From assembly GCF_002831685.1 (NCBI RefSeq), contig NZ_CP025119.1:3062501-3126500 (forward strand): 64,000 nucleotides of DNA, written 5' to 3'. The stretch is from Polaribacter sp. ALD11. Lineage in GTDB: Bacteria > Bacteroidota > Bacteroidia > Flavobacteriales > Flavobacteriaceae. This document shows positions 26,268 to 34,514 of the stretch, in pieces (position 1 is the first letter of the stretch; every line of letters starts with the position of its first letter). The translations under genes and the position numbers were made by a program. The notes below the pieces were generated by a model. The model worked only from the letters and a program-made list of their open reading frames with translations. It was not told the DNA's origin and made no database searches.

Positions 26268-26954
26268 TTAAAAACCGTGAATAATTTTTTCTAAAGCTGC
26301 TATATCTAAAATTTTAATTTCCTTGCCTTTAAATTCAATAATTTTATTCTTTTTAAATTCAGATAATAAACGAATTGCAGATTCTGTAGCGGTACCAATA
26401 ATATTAGCAATATCTTCTCTAGAAAGATGAAGATCTATATTACCTTCGCTATCTGTATTAAATTTAGTGTGTAAATGCAATAGCGTTTCTGCCAAACGCT
26501 GTTTTACGGTTTTTTGAGCCATATCTACAATAAGATTATCAGCGCTTTTTAAAGAATTTGCCATATCCTTTAAAACACTCATTGTAAAAGCATTATTTTT
26601 TTCTAAATCTCTAATAATTTCTTCTCTAGGAATAAAACAAATCTCCATATCATTTAAGGCAACAGCTTTTAAGTTTGAAACTTCATCAGAAACTAAACTT
26701 CTTTCGCCTATTAAATTCCCTTTTTGTACAAGACTAATAATTTGGTTTCTTCCATTTTCACTCATTTTAGAAACTTTACAAACACCATCTTTTATACAAA
26801 AAACCCCATTTAAATGTTCTCCTTCTTCAAAAAGAACTTCTCCTTTTTTTATAGTTTTAGAAGTTTTACAAGCAGACATTCTTAACAACTCTTCTTTAGA
26901 AAGATGTTTTAGAGAATTAAATTTACGAACAATACATTGTTCACATTTACCCAT
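26268..26954 (-). CDS. Crp/Fnr family regulator with FNR-like cysteines
   Basis: This 228-residue regulator has an N-terminal cyclic-nucleotide-like effector domain and a C-terminal winged helix-turn-helix (LSREDIANIIGTATESAIRLLSEFKK, about residues 175-200). Cysteines at 4, 7, 29 and 106 suggest an iron-sulphur oxygen sensor. C4-x2-C7 matches FNR's N-terminal pair, and Cys106 in MEICFIPREEI aligns with FNR Cys122. The other N-terminal ligand is displaced from the FNR position. It is divergent from ccoI and next to the cbb3 oxidase genes, and a TGA-N6-TCA operator sits in the shared intergenic region. Control of micro-oxic respiration is the likely role. Confidence 0.88.
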   Translation of the reverse strand: MGKCEQCIVRKFNSLKHLSKEELLRMSACKTSKTIKKGEVLFEEGEHLNGVFCIKDGVCKVSKMSENGRNQIISLVQKGNLIGERSLVSDEVSNLKAVALNDMEICFIPREEIIRDLEKNNAFTMSVLKDMANSLKSADNLIVDMAQKTVKQRLAETLLHLHTKFNTDSEGNIDLHLSREDIANIIGTATESAIRLLSEFKKNKIIEFKGKEIKILDIAALEKIIHGF

Positions 26955-26975
26955 GTCAAGAAAAATTTATTTATT

Positions 26976-26983
26976 CAAAGATA
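26976..26983 (-). promoter_or_regulatory. -7 box of the FNR-type regulator gene
   Basis: TATCTTTG on the - strand, 21 bases before the ATG. The operator at 26993-27004 is only 9 bases upstream, so the bound protein would cover the space needed by polymerase. Confidence 0.55.
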
Positions 26984-26992
26984 TTGAAAAGC

Positions 26993-27004
26993 TGACAAAT
27001 ATCA
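26993..27004. promoter_or_regulatory. Putative FNR-type operator upstream of ccoI
   Basis: TGACAAATATCA fits the Crp/Fnr spacing TGA-N6-TCA. It differs at one base from the site before ccoS (30982), and the match continues through CATGTTTTAA. Its centre is 36.5 bases from the last G of the ccoI -7 box. Confidence 0.65.
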
Positions 27005-27027
27005 TGTTTTAAAGCAAACTCTTATTG

Positions 27028-27035
27028 GAAATTTG
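27028..27035 (+). promoter_or_regulatory. Degenerate -7 box of ccoI
   Basis: GAAATTTG at the expected distance from the FNR-type site. It differs from TAnnTTTG at its first base, consistent with dependence on an activator. Confidence 0.45.
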
Positions 27036-27055
27036 CAAAAGGCAAAAGAGTGAAT

Positions 27056-29431
27056 ATGAAATCTACACAATGTTATCACTGTGGCGATTCTTGTGAGGAT
27101 AGTTTAATTAATTTTGATGAAAAAAATTTCTGTTGTAACGGTTGTAAGACTGTTTATGAGATTTTTTCAGAGAATGATTTGACTTGCTATTACAATTTTC
27201 AAGACAATCCAGGAGCAATTCCAACTGAAATTCAAGGAAAATACGATTTCTTGGACAATAAAGAAATTGCAGAAAAGTTATTAGATTTTTCTGACGGAAA
27301 TACCCAAATAGCAACGTTATACATTCCGCATATACATTGTAGTTCTTGTATTTGGGTGTTAGAAAACTTGCACAAACTAAATTCTAAAGTAAGTACTTCT
27401 CAAGTAGATTTTCCGAAGAAAAAAGTAAGAGTTACTTACAACTCTGAAGAAACCTCTCTAAAGGAAATTGTATTACTGTTAAGTGCTATCGGTTATGAAC
27501 CTTACATAAGTTTAGAAGATTATGAAGCAGGAAAAAAAGCGATAGACAGAAGTTTAACTTACAAATTAGGTATTGCAGGTTTTGCTTTTGGTAACGTTAT
27601 GTTTCTTTCGTTTCCAGAATATTTTGAAGTAGATGGTTATTGGATCGAAGAGTATAAAAATATCTTTCGATGGTTAATGTTTTTTTTCTCACTACCTGTT
27701 GTTTTTTATGCTGGCAGTGGTTATTTTATTTCAGCTTATAAAGGGTTACGTTCTAAAATTTTAAATATTGATGTTCCTATTGCTCTAGGAATTTTTGTGT
27801 TATTTATTAGAAGTTCTGTAGAAATTATTTTCGATTTAGGTACTGGTTTTTTCGATAGCTTAACTGGTTTGGTTTTCTTTCTGCTGTTAGGGAAGTTTTT
27901 TCAACAAAAAACTTATAACTTTTTGTCTTTTGAACGCGATTATAAATCTTATTTTCCAATTGCGGTTACACGAATTTCAAAAGATAATAAAGAAGAAAAT
28001 GTTCCTATTTATGATATTGAAAAAGGAGATCGGTTATTAATTCGAAATCAAGAATTAATTCCTGTAGACGGAATTTTAATTAACGGAAACGCAGAAATAG
28101 ATTATAGTTTTGTAACCGGTGAAGCAGAACCAGTTGTTAAAAAATCTGGAGACAAACTTTTTGCTGGAGGAAAACAACTTTCTGGAATCTTAGAAATGGA
28201 AGTTTTAGCGTCTGTTTCTCAAAGTTATTTAACACAATTATGGAGCAATGACGTGTTTCAGAAAGATAATAAATCGAACTTCAAAACCATTACAGACAAC
28301 ATTAGTAAAAACTTTACAATTGTTGTTTTATGTATCGCTTTTGTATCTACAGCTTTTTGGTTGTTTTTTGATGCAAGTAAAGCATTAAATGTTTTTACAG
28401 CTGTCTTAATTATTGCTTGCCCTTGTGCAATTGCATTGGCTGCACCATTTACTTTAGGGAACATGTTACGTATTTTTGGCAAAGAGAAATTTTATCTAAA
28501 AAATGCAACAGTTGTAGAGCAATTAGCAGCCATAGATACTATTATTTTTGATAAAACAGGAACGTTAACTACACATAAAGAAAACACTATTTCCTATGAA
28601 GGAATAGAATTAAATGAAAGAGAAAAAAGCATTTTAAAAAGTTCATTAAGAGCCTCTAATCATCCTTTAAGTAGAACATTATATAGCACTTTTAATGATG
28701 TTGAAATCTTAACTATTGAAGATTATAAAGAAATTGTTGGTAAGGGAATTCAAGTAACTTTTAAAGGCACAAGTTTAAAACTAGGTTCAGCTGCTTTTGT
28801 GAAAAATAATGAAGAAAAAGTAACTTTAGATACTGCTGTTTACATCAGTTTTAATGATGATTATAAAGGGAAGTTTACTTTTAAGAATTCTTATAGAGAA
28901 GGAGTTAAATCTTTATTTACGGCTTTAAAAGAAGAGTATAATTTAGCGGTTGTTTCCGGAGATAATGAAGGTGAAAGAGCATATCTACAAGAAAATTTAC
29001 CCGAAGGAACAAATTTGTTATTCAATCAAAAACCCGAAGATAAATTAGACGTAGTTGCAAAGCTTCAAAAAGAACATAAAAAAGTAGCCATGATTGGAGA
29101 TGGTTTAAATGATGCTGGTGCATTGGCACAAAGTGATGTTGGTATTGCATTGTCAGAAAACATAAATGTGTTTTCTCCTGCTTGTGACGGAATTTTAGAT
29201 GCCTCAAAATTTAATAAAATAGGAACGTATTTAAAGGCTTCAAAAAAAGCAATTCAAATTATTAAATACAGTTTTATACTTTCTTTCTGCTACAATGTAG
29301 TAGGGTTGTATTTTGCTGTAACAGGGCAGTTAGTTCCAGTAATGGCAGCTATTTTAATGCCTTTAAGTTCTATAAGTATTGTTGTTTTTACAACAATTTC
29401 TACTAATTTATTGGGCAAGAAAATTAAATAG
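27056..29431 (+). CDS. ccoI: Copper-transporting P1B-type ATPase for cbb3 oxidase (CcoI/FixI)
   Basis: This ATPase exports Cu(+) from the cytoplasm for cbb3 oxidase maturation. It begins with a cysteine-rich metal-binding segment (CYHCGDSC, FCCNGCKTVYEIF), then an HMA domain with Cys95 and Cys98 (HCSSCIW), eight membrane helices with the CPC motif at 455-457, the phosphorylation site Asp499 in DKTGTLT, and the hinge GDGLNDAGAL. I use the ATG at 27056; a GTG two codons earlier is possible. It is divergent from the FNR-type regulator and precedes hemN and the cco operon, which supports CcoI rather than a general copper-resistance pump. Confidence 0.94.
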   Translation: MKSTQCYHCGDSCEDSLINFDEKNFCCNGCKTVYEIFSENDLTCYYNFQDNPGAIPTEIQGKYDFLDNKEIAEKLLDFSDGNTQIATLYIPHIHCSSCIWVLENLHKLNSKVSTSQVDFPKKKVRVTYNSEETSLKEIVLLLSAIGYEPYISLEDYEAGKKAIDRSLTYKLGIAGFAFGNVMFLSFPEYFEVDGYWIEEYKNIFRWLMFFFSLPVVFYAGSGYFISAYKGLRSKILNIDVPIALGIFVLFIRSSVEIIFDLGTGFFDSLTGLVFFLLLGKFFQQKTYNFLSFERDYKSYFPIAVTRISKDNKEENVPIYDIEKGDRLLIRNQELIPVDGILINGNAEIDYSFVTGEAEPVVKKSGDKLFAGGKQLSGILEMEVLASVSQSYLTQLWSNDVFQKDNKSNFKTITDNISKNFTIVVLCIAFVSTAFWLFFDASKALNVFTAVLIIACPCAIALAAPFTLGNMLRIFGKEKFYLKNATVVEQLAAIDTIIFDKTGTLTTHKENTISYEGIELNEREKSILKSSLRASNHPLSRTLYSTFNDVEILTIEDYKEIVGKGIQVTFKGTSLKLGSAAFVKNNEEKVTLDTAVYISFNDDYKGKFTFKNSYREGVKSLFTALKEEYNLAVVSGDNEGERAYLQENLPEGTNLLFNQKPEDKLDVVAKLQKEHKKVAMIGDGLNDAGALAQSDVGIALSENINVFSPACDGILDASKFNKIGTYLKASKKAIQIIKYSFILSFCYNVVGLYFAVTGQLVPVMAAILMPLSSISIVVFTTISTNLLGKKIK

Positions 29432-29472
29432 TAATGCTCGAACAGGTAAAAGGAGTAAAAGAAATCAACCAT

Positions 29473-29506
29473 ATAGAAGCATCGTTTGCATAGCCTATGT
29501 TTCTAT
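29473..29506. other. Intergenic inverted repeat between ccoI and hemN
   Basis: Arms ATAGAAGCAT and ATGTTTCTAT pair with one mismatch around a 14-base loop. No long T-run follows directly. It could be a weak terminator or an RNA-processing site in this 125-base gap; no -7 box for hemN is clear. Confidence 0.35.
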
Positions 29507-29556
29507 CTGATGAAAAAAATCTTAATCTTTTTTTGAATTAATAAATAATATAAATT

Positions 29557-30927
29557 ATGAAAAATTCTCTCATTCAAAAATACAACATTCCAGGACCAAG
29601 ATACACTAGCTACCCAACAGTACCTTATTGGAATAAAGAAGGAATTGACAAGCAAGATTGGATTGCATCTTTTCAAATGTCTTTTAAAGAAAGCAACACA
29701 TCCGAAGGAATTAGCATTTATATTCATTTGCCTTTTTGCGAGAGTTTGTGTACGTTTTGTGCATGCCATAAACACATTACAAAACGTCATGAAGTAGAAG
29801 AGGAATATATAGAAACGGTTTTAAAAGAATGGAAACTATATGTTGCCTTTGTAGATGAAACTCCGGTTGTTAAAGAATTACATTTAGGTGGTGGAACACC
29901 AACTTTTTTCTCAAAAGAAAACCTTAAATATTTAATGGATGGTATTTTTGAAATTGCCAAAAAACATTCAAAATATGAATTTAGTTTCGAAGGACACCCT
30001 AGTAATACTACCAAAGAACAATTGCAAACATTATTTAATGAAGGTTTTACAAGAGTTAGTTTTGGTGTGCAAGATTACAATGAAAAAGTACAAAAGGCAA
30101 TCCATAGAATTCAGCCTTTTTCAGAAGTTGAACAAGTTACAAAATGGTCTCGAGAAATTGGGTATACCTCTGTAAGTCACGATTTAATTTTCGGGTTGCC
30201 ATTTCAAACCAAAGAAAATGTAATTCATACCATTAATAAAACGAAAGAATTACAACCAGACAGAATTTCATTTTACAGTTACGCACACGTACCTTGGGTA
30301 AAAGGAGTAGGCCAAAGAGGTTTTAATGACGATGATTTACCAAAAAATGATGAGAAAAGAGAACTCTATGAAATAGGTAAAGAACTTTTTGCAGAATTGG
30401 GATATGTAGAAATAGGAATGGATCATTTTGCGTTAAAAACAGATAGTTTGTATACGGCAACCATCAACAAAACATTACATAGAAATTTTATGGGGTATAC
30501 CGCCAATAAAACACAATTAATGATTGGTTTAGGAATGTCTGCAATTTCAGATTCTTGGTATGCATTTGCACAGAATGTAAAGACGGTAAAAGAGTATCAG
30601 AAAATAGTAAATGAAGGTGAAATTCCGATTTTTAGAGGGCACCTTTTGTCTGAAGAAGATAGAATTATTAGAAAGCATATTTTAAATATTATGTGTCATT
30701 TTTCCACTTCGTGGGAAGAAAAATCAATGCAAATTAAAAATATAGAGTCGCATTTAAGTTTATTAAAGGAAATGGAACAAGATGGTTTGGTTGTAATTGA
30801 TAAAGAAGTGAAATCACTATTAGTACCAGAAAAAGCAAGACCTTATGTTCGTAATATTTGTATGGCTTTTGACGTTCACTTATTAGAAAATAAGCCAAAG
30901 ACACAATTATTCTCTATGACTATTTAA
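29557..30927 (+). CDS. hemN: Oxygen-independent coproporphyrinogen III oxidase
   Basis: HemN is a radical-SAM enzyme that converts coproporphyrinogen III to protoporphyrinogen IX without oxygen. The cluster motif CESLCTFCAC places cysteines at 61, 65, 68 and 70, the CX3CX2CXC pattern of true HemN rather than the HemW-like group. Other blocks are the N-terminal YNIPGPRYTSYPTVPYW, LHLGGGTPTFFS, FEGHPSNTT and SFGVQDYNEKVQKAIHRIQ. The 456-residue length is normal. It lies between ccoI and the cbb3 operon, providing haem when oxygen is low. Confidence 0.96.
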   Translation: MKNSLIQKYNIPGPRYTSYPTVPYWNKEGIDKQDWIASFQMSFKESNTSEGISIYIHLPFCESLCTFCACHKHITKRHEVEEEYIETVLKEWKLYVAFVDETPVVKELHLGGGTPTFFSKENLKYLMDGIFEIAKKHSKYEFSFEGHPSNTTKEQLQTLFNEGFTRVSFGVQDYNEKVQKAIHRIQPFSEVEQVTKWSREIGYTSVSHDLIFGLPFQTKENVIHTINKTKELQPDRISFYSYAHVPWVKGVGQRGFNDDDLPKNDEKRELYEIGKELFAELGYVEIGMDHFALKTDSLYTATINKTLHRNFMGYTANKTQLMIGLGMSAISDSWYAFAQNVKTVKEYQKIVNEGEIPIFRGHLLSEEDRIIRKHILNIMCHFSTSWEEKSMQIKNIESHLSLLKEMEQDGLVVIDKEVKSLLVPEKARPYVRNICMAFDVHLLENKPKTQLFSMTI

Positions 30928-30981
30928 GGCTTTCTTTTTAATAAAAAAAATAGAGATTTTTTAACAAATTTTTATGAAATA

Positions 30982-30993
30982 TGACAAATGTCA
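30982..30993. promoter_or_regulatory. Putative FNR-type operator upstream of the cco operon
   Basis: TGACAAATGTCA is a perfect palindrome of TGA-N6-TCA type, extended to 14 bases by flanking A and T. Its centre lies 36.5 bases before the last G of the TAATTTTG box, identical to the ccoI arrangement, and close to -41.5 if transcription starts about 5 bases after that G. Confidence 0.7.
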
Positions 30994-31016
30994 TGTTTTA
31001 ATAAAACGAACATTAT

Positions 31017-31024
31017 TAATTTTG
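31017..31024 (+). promoter_or_regulatory. -7 box of the ccoS-NO-Q-P operon
   Basis: TAATTTTG matches TAnnTTTG and lies 23 bases before the ccoS ATG at 31048. It falls inside a longer in-frame reading of ccoS starting at 30988, arguing against that start. Confidence 0.6.
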
Positions 31025-31047
31025 AACAATCAATTATCAGGCAAGAT

Positions 31048-31224
31048 ATGAGCGTAATATATTTACTATTAACACTAAGTATCTTAGTGGCACTAATATT
31101 TTTTATAGCATTTATTTATTCAGTTAAAAGAGGGCAGTATGACGATTCATATACGCCATCTGTTCGCATGCTCTTTGATGATGAACTAATTACCGAGAAA
31201 CAAGAAAAATCAACTTTAGACTAA
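31048..31224 (+). CDS. ccoS: cbb3-type cytochrome oxidase assembly protein CcoS
   Basis: CcoS is a small single-helix membrane protein needed to insert cofactors into cbb3 oxidase. The 58-residue reading begins MSVIYLLLTLSILVALIFF, with one helix (about residues 3-25) followed by YSVKRGQYDDSYTPSVRMLFDDE, the family signature. A longer in-frame start 60 bases upstream would begin next to the FNR-type operator and cover the -7 box, so I reject it. It is 10 bases before ccoNO. Confidence 0.92.
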   Translation: MSVIYLLLTLSILVALIFFIAFIYSVKRGQYDDSYTPSVRMLFDDELITEKQEKSTLD

Positions 31225-31234
31225 ATTTTATATT

Positions 31235-33430
31235 ATGGAAATGCAACAATTTTATTACGATAATAAGATCGTAAAAAAATTCATCTACGCAACACTACTT
31301 TGGGGAATTGTAGGTTTCTCGGTAGGTTTATTGCTAGCACTTATGTTTTTATTCCCAAATATTACAGACGGAATTTCGTGGTTAAGTTTTGGTCGTTTAA
31401 GACCTTTACATACCAATGCTGTAATTTTTGCTTTTGTAGGAAATGCTATTTTTGCTGGAGTTTATTATTCGCTTCAACGATTGCTAAAAGCAAGAATGGC
31501 AAGTAACTTCTTAAGTAATTTTAACTTTTGGGGTTGGCAAGCAATTATTGTTGCAGCAGCGATAACGCTTCCTTTAGGGTATTCTAGTTCTAAAGAATAT
31601 GCAGAATTAGAGTGGCCAATAGACATTGCCATTGCTTTGGTTTGGGTTGCTTTTGGAGCAAATATGATTTGGACAATTCTTCAAAGAAGACAACGCCATT
31701 TATATGTTGCAATTTGGTTCTATTTAGCAACATTTGTTACCGTTGCGGTACTTCATATTTTTAACAGTTTAGCTTTACCAGTTGGTTTCTTAAAATCTTA
31801 TTCTGTGTATGCAGGTGTACAAGATGCTTTGGTACAATGGTGGTATGGTCATAATGCTGTGGCATTTTTCTTAACGACTCCGTTTTTAGGATTAATGTAT
31901 TATTTTGTTCCTAAAGCAGCAAATAGACCTGTATATTCTTATAGATTATCTATTGTTCACTTTTGGTCTTTAATATTTATTTATATCTGGGCAGGACCGC
32001 ACCATTTATTATACACATCTTTACCAGAATGGGCTCAGAATTTAGGAGTTGCTTTTTCTATCATGTTGTTGGCACCTTCTTGGGGTGGAATGATTAATGG
32101 ACTGTTAACTTTAAGAGGAGCTTGGGATAAAGTTAGAACAGATCCTGTTTTAAAATTTATGGTTGTTGCAATTACAGGTTATGGTATGGCAACTTTTGAA
32201 GGACCAATGTTATCTCTTAAAAACGTAAATGCAATTGCGCATTTTAGTGATTGGATTATTGCGCACGTGCATGTAGGTGCATTGGCTTGGAATGGTTTCT
32301 TTACTTTTGGAATGTTGTATTGGTTAATACCAAGAATGTTTAAAACAAAATTATACTCTGTAGCCTTAGCAAATTTTCACTTCTGGATTGGTACGCTAGG
32401 TATTATTATGTACACATTACCAATGTATGTTGCAGGTTTTGTACAAGCTTCTATGTGGAAACAATTTAACCCAGATGGTACCTTAACATACGGTAACTTC
32501 TTAGAAACCGTAAATGAAATTATACCAATGTATTGGATGCGTGCCATTGGAGGAAGTATGTTTATTATTGGTGCATTTGTAATGTTGTACAACGTTGTTA
32601 GAACGGTTAGATCTGGCGTTGGTGTTACAGATGAACTAGCAGAAGCAGCAGCTTTAACAAAGGTTTCTAAATACAGAACCAAAGGAGAAGGTTGGCATAC
32701 TTGGTTAGAAAGAAAACCAATTAAATTAACAATTTTTGCAACCATTGCAATTTTAATAGGAGGTGTAATTCAGATTGTACCAACCTTATTAGTAAAATCT
32801 AACATACCAACAATTAGTAGTGTAAAACCCTATACGCCTTTAGAATTAGAAGGAAGAGATATTTACATTAGAGAAGGTTGTGTAGGTTGTCACTCTCAAA
32901 TGGTAAGACCTTTTAGAAGTGAAGTAGAACGTTATGGTGAATATTCTAAGGCAGGAGAATTTGTCTACGATCATCCGTTTTTATGGGGAAGTAAACGTAC
33001 AGGACCAGATTTACATAGAATTGGTCAGAAATATAATGATAGCTGGCACTTAAATCACATGTACGATCCACAAAGTACTTCACCAGGTTCTATTATGCCT
33101 TCTTACAAATGGTTAATTACAGATAAGCTGGATAAATCGAATACAGAGACTAAAATGGAAGCTATGGTTACTTTAGGTGTTCCTTATTCTGAAGAAGAAA
33201 TTACAAATGCGCAACAACACATGTTAGCTCAGGGAACTAAAATTGAAGAAAACTTATATGCAGATCCAGATTTTGCAAAAAGTTACGAAGCAGATAAAAA
33301 GTATGCCCAAGAAAATGGAGAGCCTTTTATAGAAATGAAAAACAGAGAGATTGTAGCAGTGATAGCATACATACAACGTCTAGGTACAGATATAAAAGTA
33401 AAAGACGAACAAAAAACCGCTAAAAACTAG
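31235..33430 (+). CDS. ccoNO: cbb3 cytochrome c oxidase subunits I and II, fused (CcoN-CcoO)
   Basis: This is the catalytic core of the high-affinity terminal oxidase. Residues 1 to about 500 form the twelve-helix CcoN part with the haem and copper histidines in RPLHTNAVIFAF, WWYGHNAVAFFL, AGPHHLLYTSLPEW and HVHVGALAWNG. Residues from about 535 form the CcoO cytochrome c part: the haem-binding C549-V-G-C552-H553, then GPDLHRIGQKY, and a methionine ligand region in SPGSIMPSYKWL. In proteobacteria these are two genes; the fusion is typical of Bacteroidetes. It is followed 5 bases later by ccoQ. Confidence 0.96.
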   Translation: MEMQQFYYDNKIVKKFIYATLLWGIVGFSVGLLLALMFLFPNITDGISWLSFGRLRPLHTNAVIFAFVGNAIFAGVYYSLQRLLKARMASNFLSNFNFWGWQAIIVAAAITLPLGYSSSKEYAELEWPIDIAIALVWVAFGANMIWTILQRRQRHLYVAIWFYLATFVTVAVLHIFNSLALPVGFLKSYSVYAGVQDALVQWWYGHNAVAFFLTTPFLGLMYYFVPKAANRPVYSYRLSIVHFWSLIFIYIWAGPHHLLYTSLPEWAQNLGVAFSIMLLAPSWGGMINGLLTLRGAWDKVRTDPVLKFMVVAITGYGMATFEGPMLSLKNVNAIAHFSDWIIAHVHVGALAWNGFFTFGMLYWLIPRMFKTKLYSVALANFHFWIGTLGIIMYTLPMYVAGFVQASMWKQFNPDGTLTYGNFLETVNEIIPMYWMRAIGGSMFIIGAFVMLYNVVRTVRSGVGVTDELAEAAALTKVSKYRTKGEGWHTWLERKPIKLTIFATIAILIGGVIQIVPTLLVKSNIPTISSVKPYTPLELEGRDIYIREGCVGCHSQMVRPFRSEVERYGEYSKAGEFVYDHPFLWGSKRTGPDLHRIGQKYNDSWHLNHMYDPQSTSPGSIMPSYKWLITDKLDKSNTETKMEAMVTLGVPYSEEEITNAQQHMLAQGTKIEENLYADPDFAKSYEADKKYAQENGEPFIEMKNREIVAVIAYIQRLGTDIKVKDEQKTAKN

Positions 33431-33435
33431 AAACC

Positions 33436-33603
33436 ATGTTAAGATTTGTAAAAAATTATATGGAAAGTATCATAGGAATAGAAATTTATCCATTGATATC
33501 ATTACTCATATTCTTCACTTTTTTTGTAGCCTTATTTTGGTGGGTATTTACAGCAAAGAAAGAATATATAAACAAGGTTAGTCAAATGCCATTAGACCAC
33601 TAA
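33436..33603 (+). CDS. ccoQ: CcoQ-like small cbb3 oxidase subunit
   Basis: This 55-residue protein has one transmembrane helix (about residues 18-38, YPLISLLIFFTFFVALFWWV) followed by a charged tail, FTAKKEYINKVSQMPLDH. Size, topology and position between ccoNO and ccoP identify it as the CcoQ/FixQ subunit, which stabilises the complex. It is separated from ccoNO by 5 bases and from ccoP by 12. Sequence conservation in this family is low, so the call rests mostly on context and the WxFxxKKE pattern. Confidence 0.85.
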   Translation: MLRFVKNYMESIIGIEIYPLISLLIFFTFFVALFWWVFTAKKEYINKVSQMPLDH

Positions 33604-33615
33604 AAAGTATTAAAA

Positions 33616-34470
33616 ATGAAAAAATCTTTTCAATCTACAGTATATGTAATCTTTGTAATTGTTACGTTTATAGCACTTGCAAAAGCGTTTATGGTGTACG
33701 AAAACCCATTTAGTGTTTATGAAAATCCGTTAGTTTGGCTAGCTTTAATAGGTTTTATTTTGGTTGTTGTTTTAAAGGAATTGGTAAGTACATTAGCAAT
33801 TAAAAGAGCCACAACATTACAAAATGAAAAAGATGGTATTATTCCAGAACCTAGTAATGCTTGGCTTCCAAAACTTTTAAAATCTTGGACAAAAGCAAAA
33901 CGAATTGAAGATGAACAAGAAATAATTCTAGATCATAATTATGACGGAATTAGAGAATTAGACAATTCGCTTCCACCTTGGTGGGTATATATGTTTTACG
34001 CATCTATTGTTTTTGCGGTTGTGTATTTGGTAAGGTTTGAGGTTCTAGATGGCGATAGCCAAATAGTAGAGTATGACAAAGCAGTTGCAGAAGCAAAAGC
34101 AGAATTAAACAAATATAAAGCTACAGCAACAGATTTAATTACAGCAGATAATGTAACGTTGTTAACTGATGCTAAAGATTTAAGTAGAGGTAAAGCAATA
34201 TTTAATTTAAACTGTGCATCTTGTCATTTAGGTGATGGTGGAGGTTCTATTGGACCTAATTTAACAGATGAGTTCTGGATTTTAGGAGGAGGAATTAAAA
34301 ATGTTTTTTCAACGATATCTAATGGAGGTAGAGATGGAAAAGGTATGATTGCTTGGAATAAAACTTTAAAGACAGAAGATATTGCAAAAGTTTCTAGTTA
34401 TGTAGTTTCATTACAGGGAACTACGCCAGCGCAAGGGAAAGCTGCGCAAGGAGAAAAGTGGGAAGAATAA
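33616..34470 (+). CDS. ccoP: cbb3 cytochrome c oxidase subunit III, mono-haem CcoP
   Basis: This 284-residue membrane-anchored cytochrome c has two N-terminal helices (about residues 8-24 and 35-55), the CcoP linker YDGIRELDNSLPPWWVYMFYASIVFAVVY, and one haem-binding site C200-A-S-C203-H204 with GPNLTDEFWI downstream and a methionine in GKGMIAWN. Proteobacterial CcoP carries two haems; only one is present here, as in other Bacteroidetes. It should receive electrons from soluble or membrane cytochromes and pass them to CcoO. The tail is low-complexity (TPAQGKAAQGEKWEE). Confidence 0.94.
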   Translation: MKKSFQSTVYVIFVIVTFIALAKAFMVYENPFSVYENPLVWLALIGFILVVVLKELVSTLAIKRATTLQNEKDGIIPEPSNAWLPKLLKSWTKAKRIEDEQEIILDHNYDGIRELDNSLPPWWVYMFYASIVFAVVYLVRFEVLDGDSQIVEYDKAVAEAKAELNKYKATATDLITADNVTLLTDAKDLSRGKAIFNLNCASCHLGDGGGSIGPNLTDEFWILGGGIKNVFSTISNGGRDGKGMIAWNKTLKTEDIAKVSSYVVSLQGTTPAQGKAAQGEKWEE

Positions 34471-34514
34471 GTTATTGAAAAAGATTAATAAATTAGTTTT
34501 TAATAGTTACTAAT

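Noticed and set aside
29432..29556. FNR-type operator before hemN
   Set aside because: No TGA-N6-TCA site or TAnnTTTG box could be found in this gap; hemN may be expressed by read-through from ccoI.
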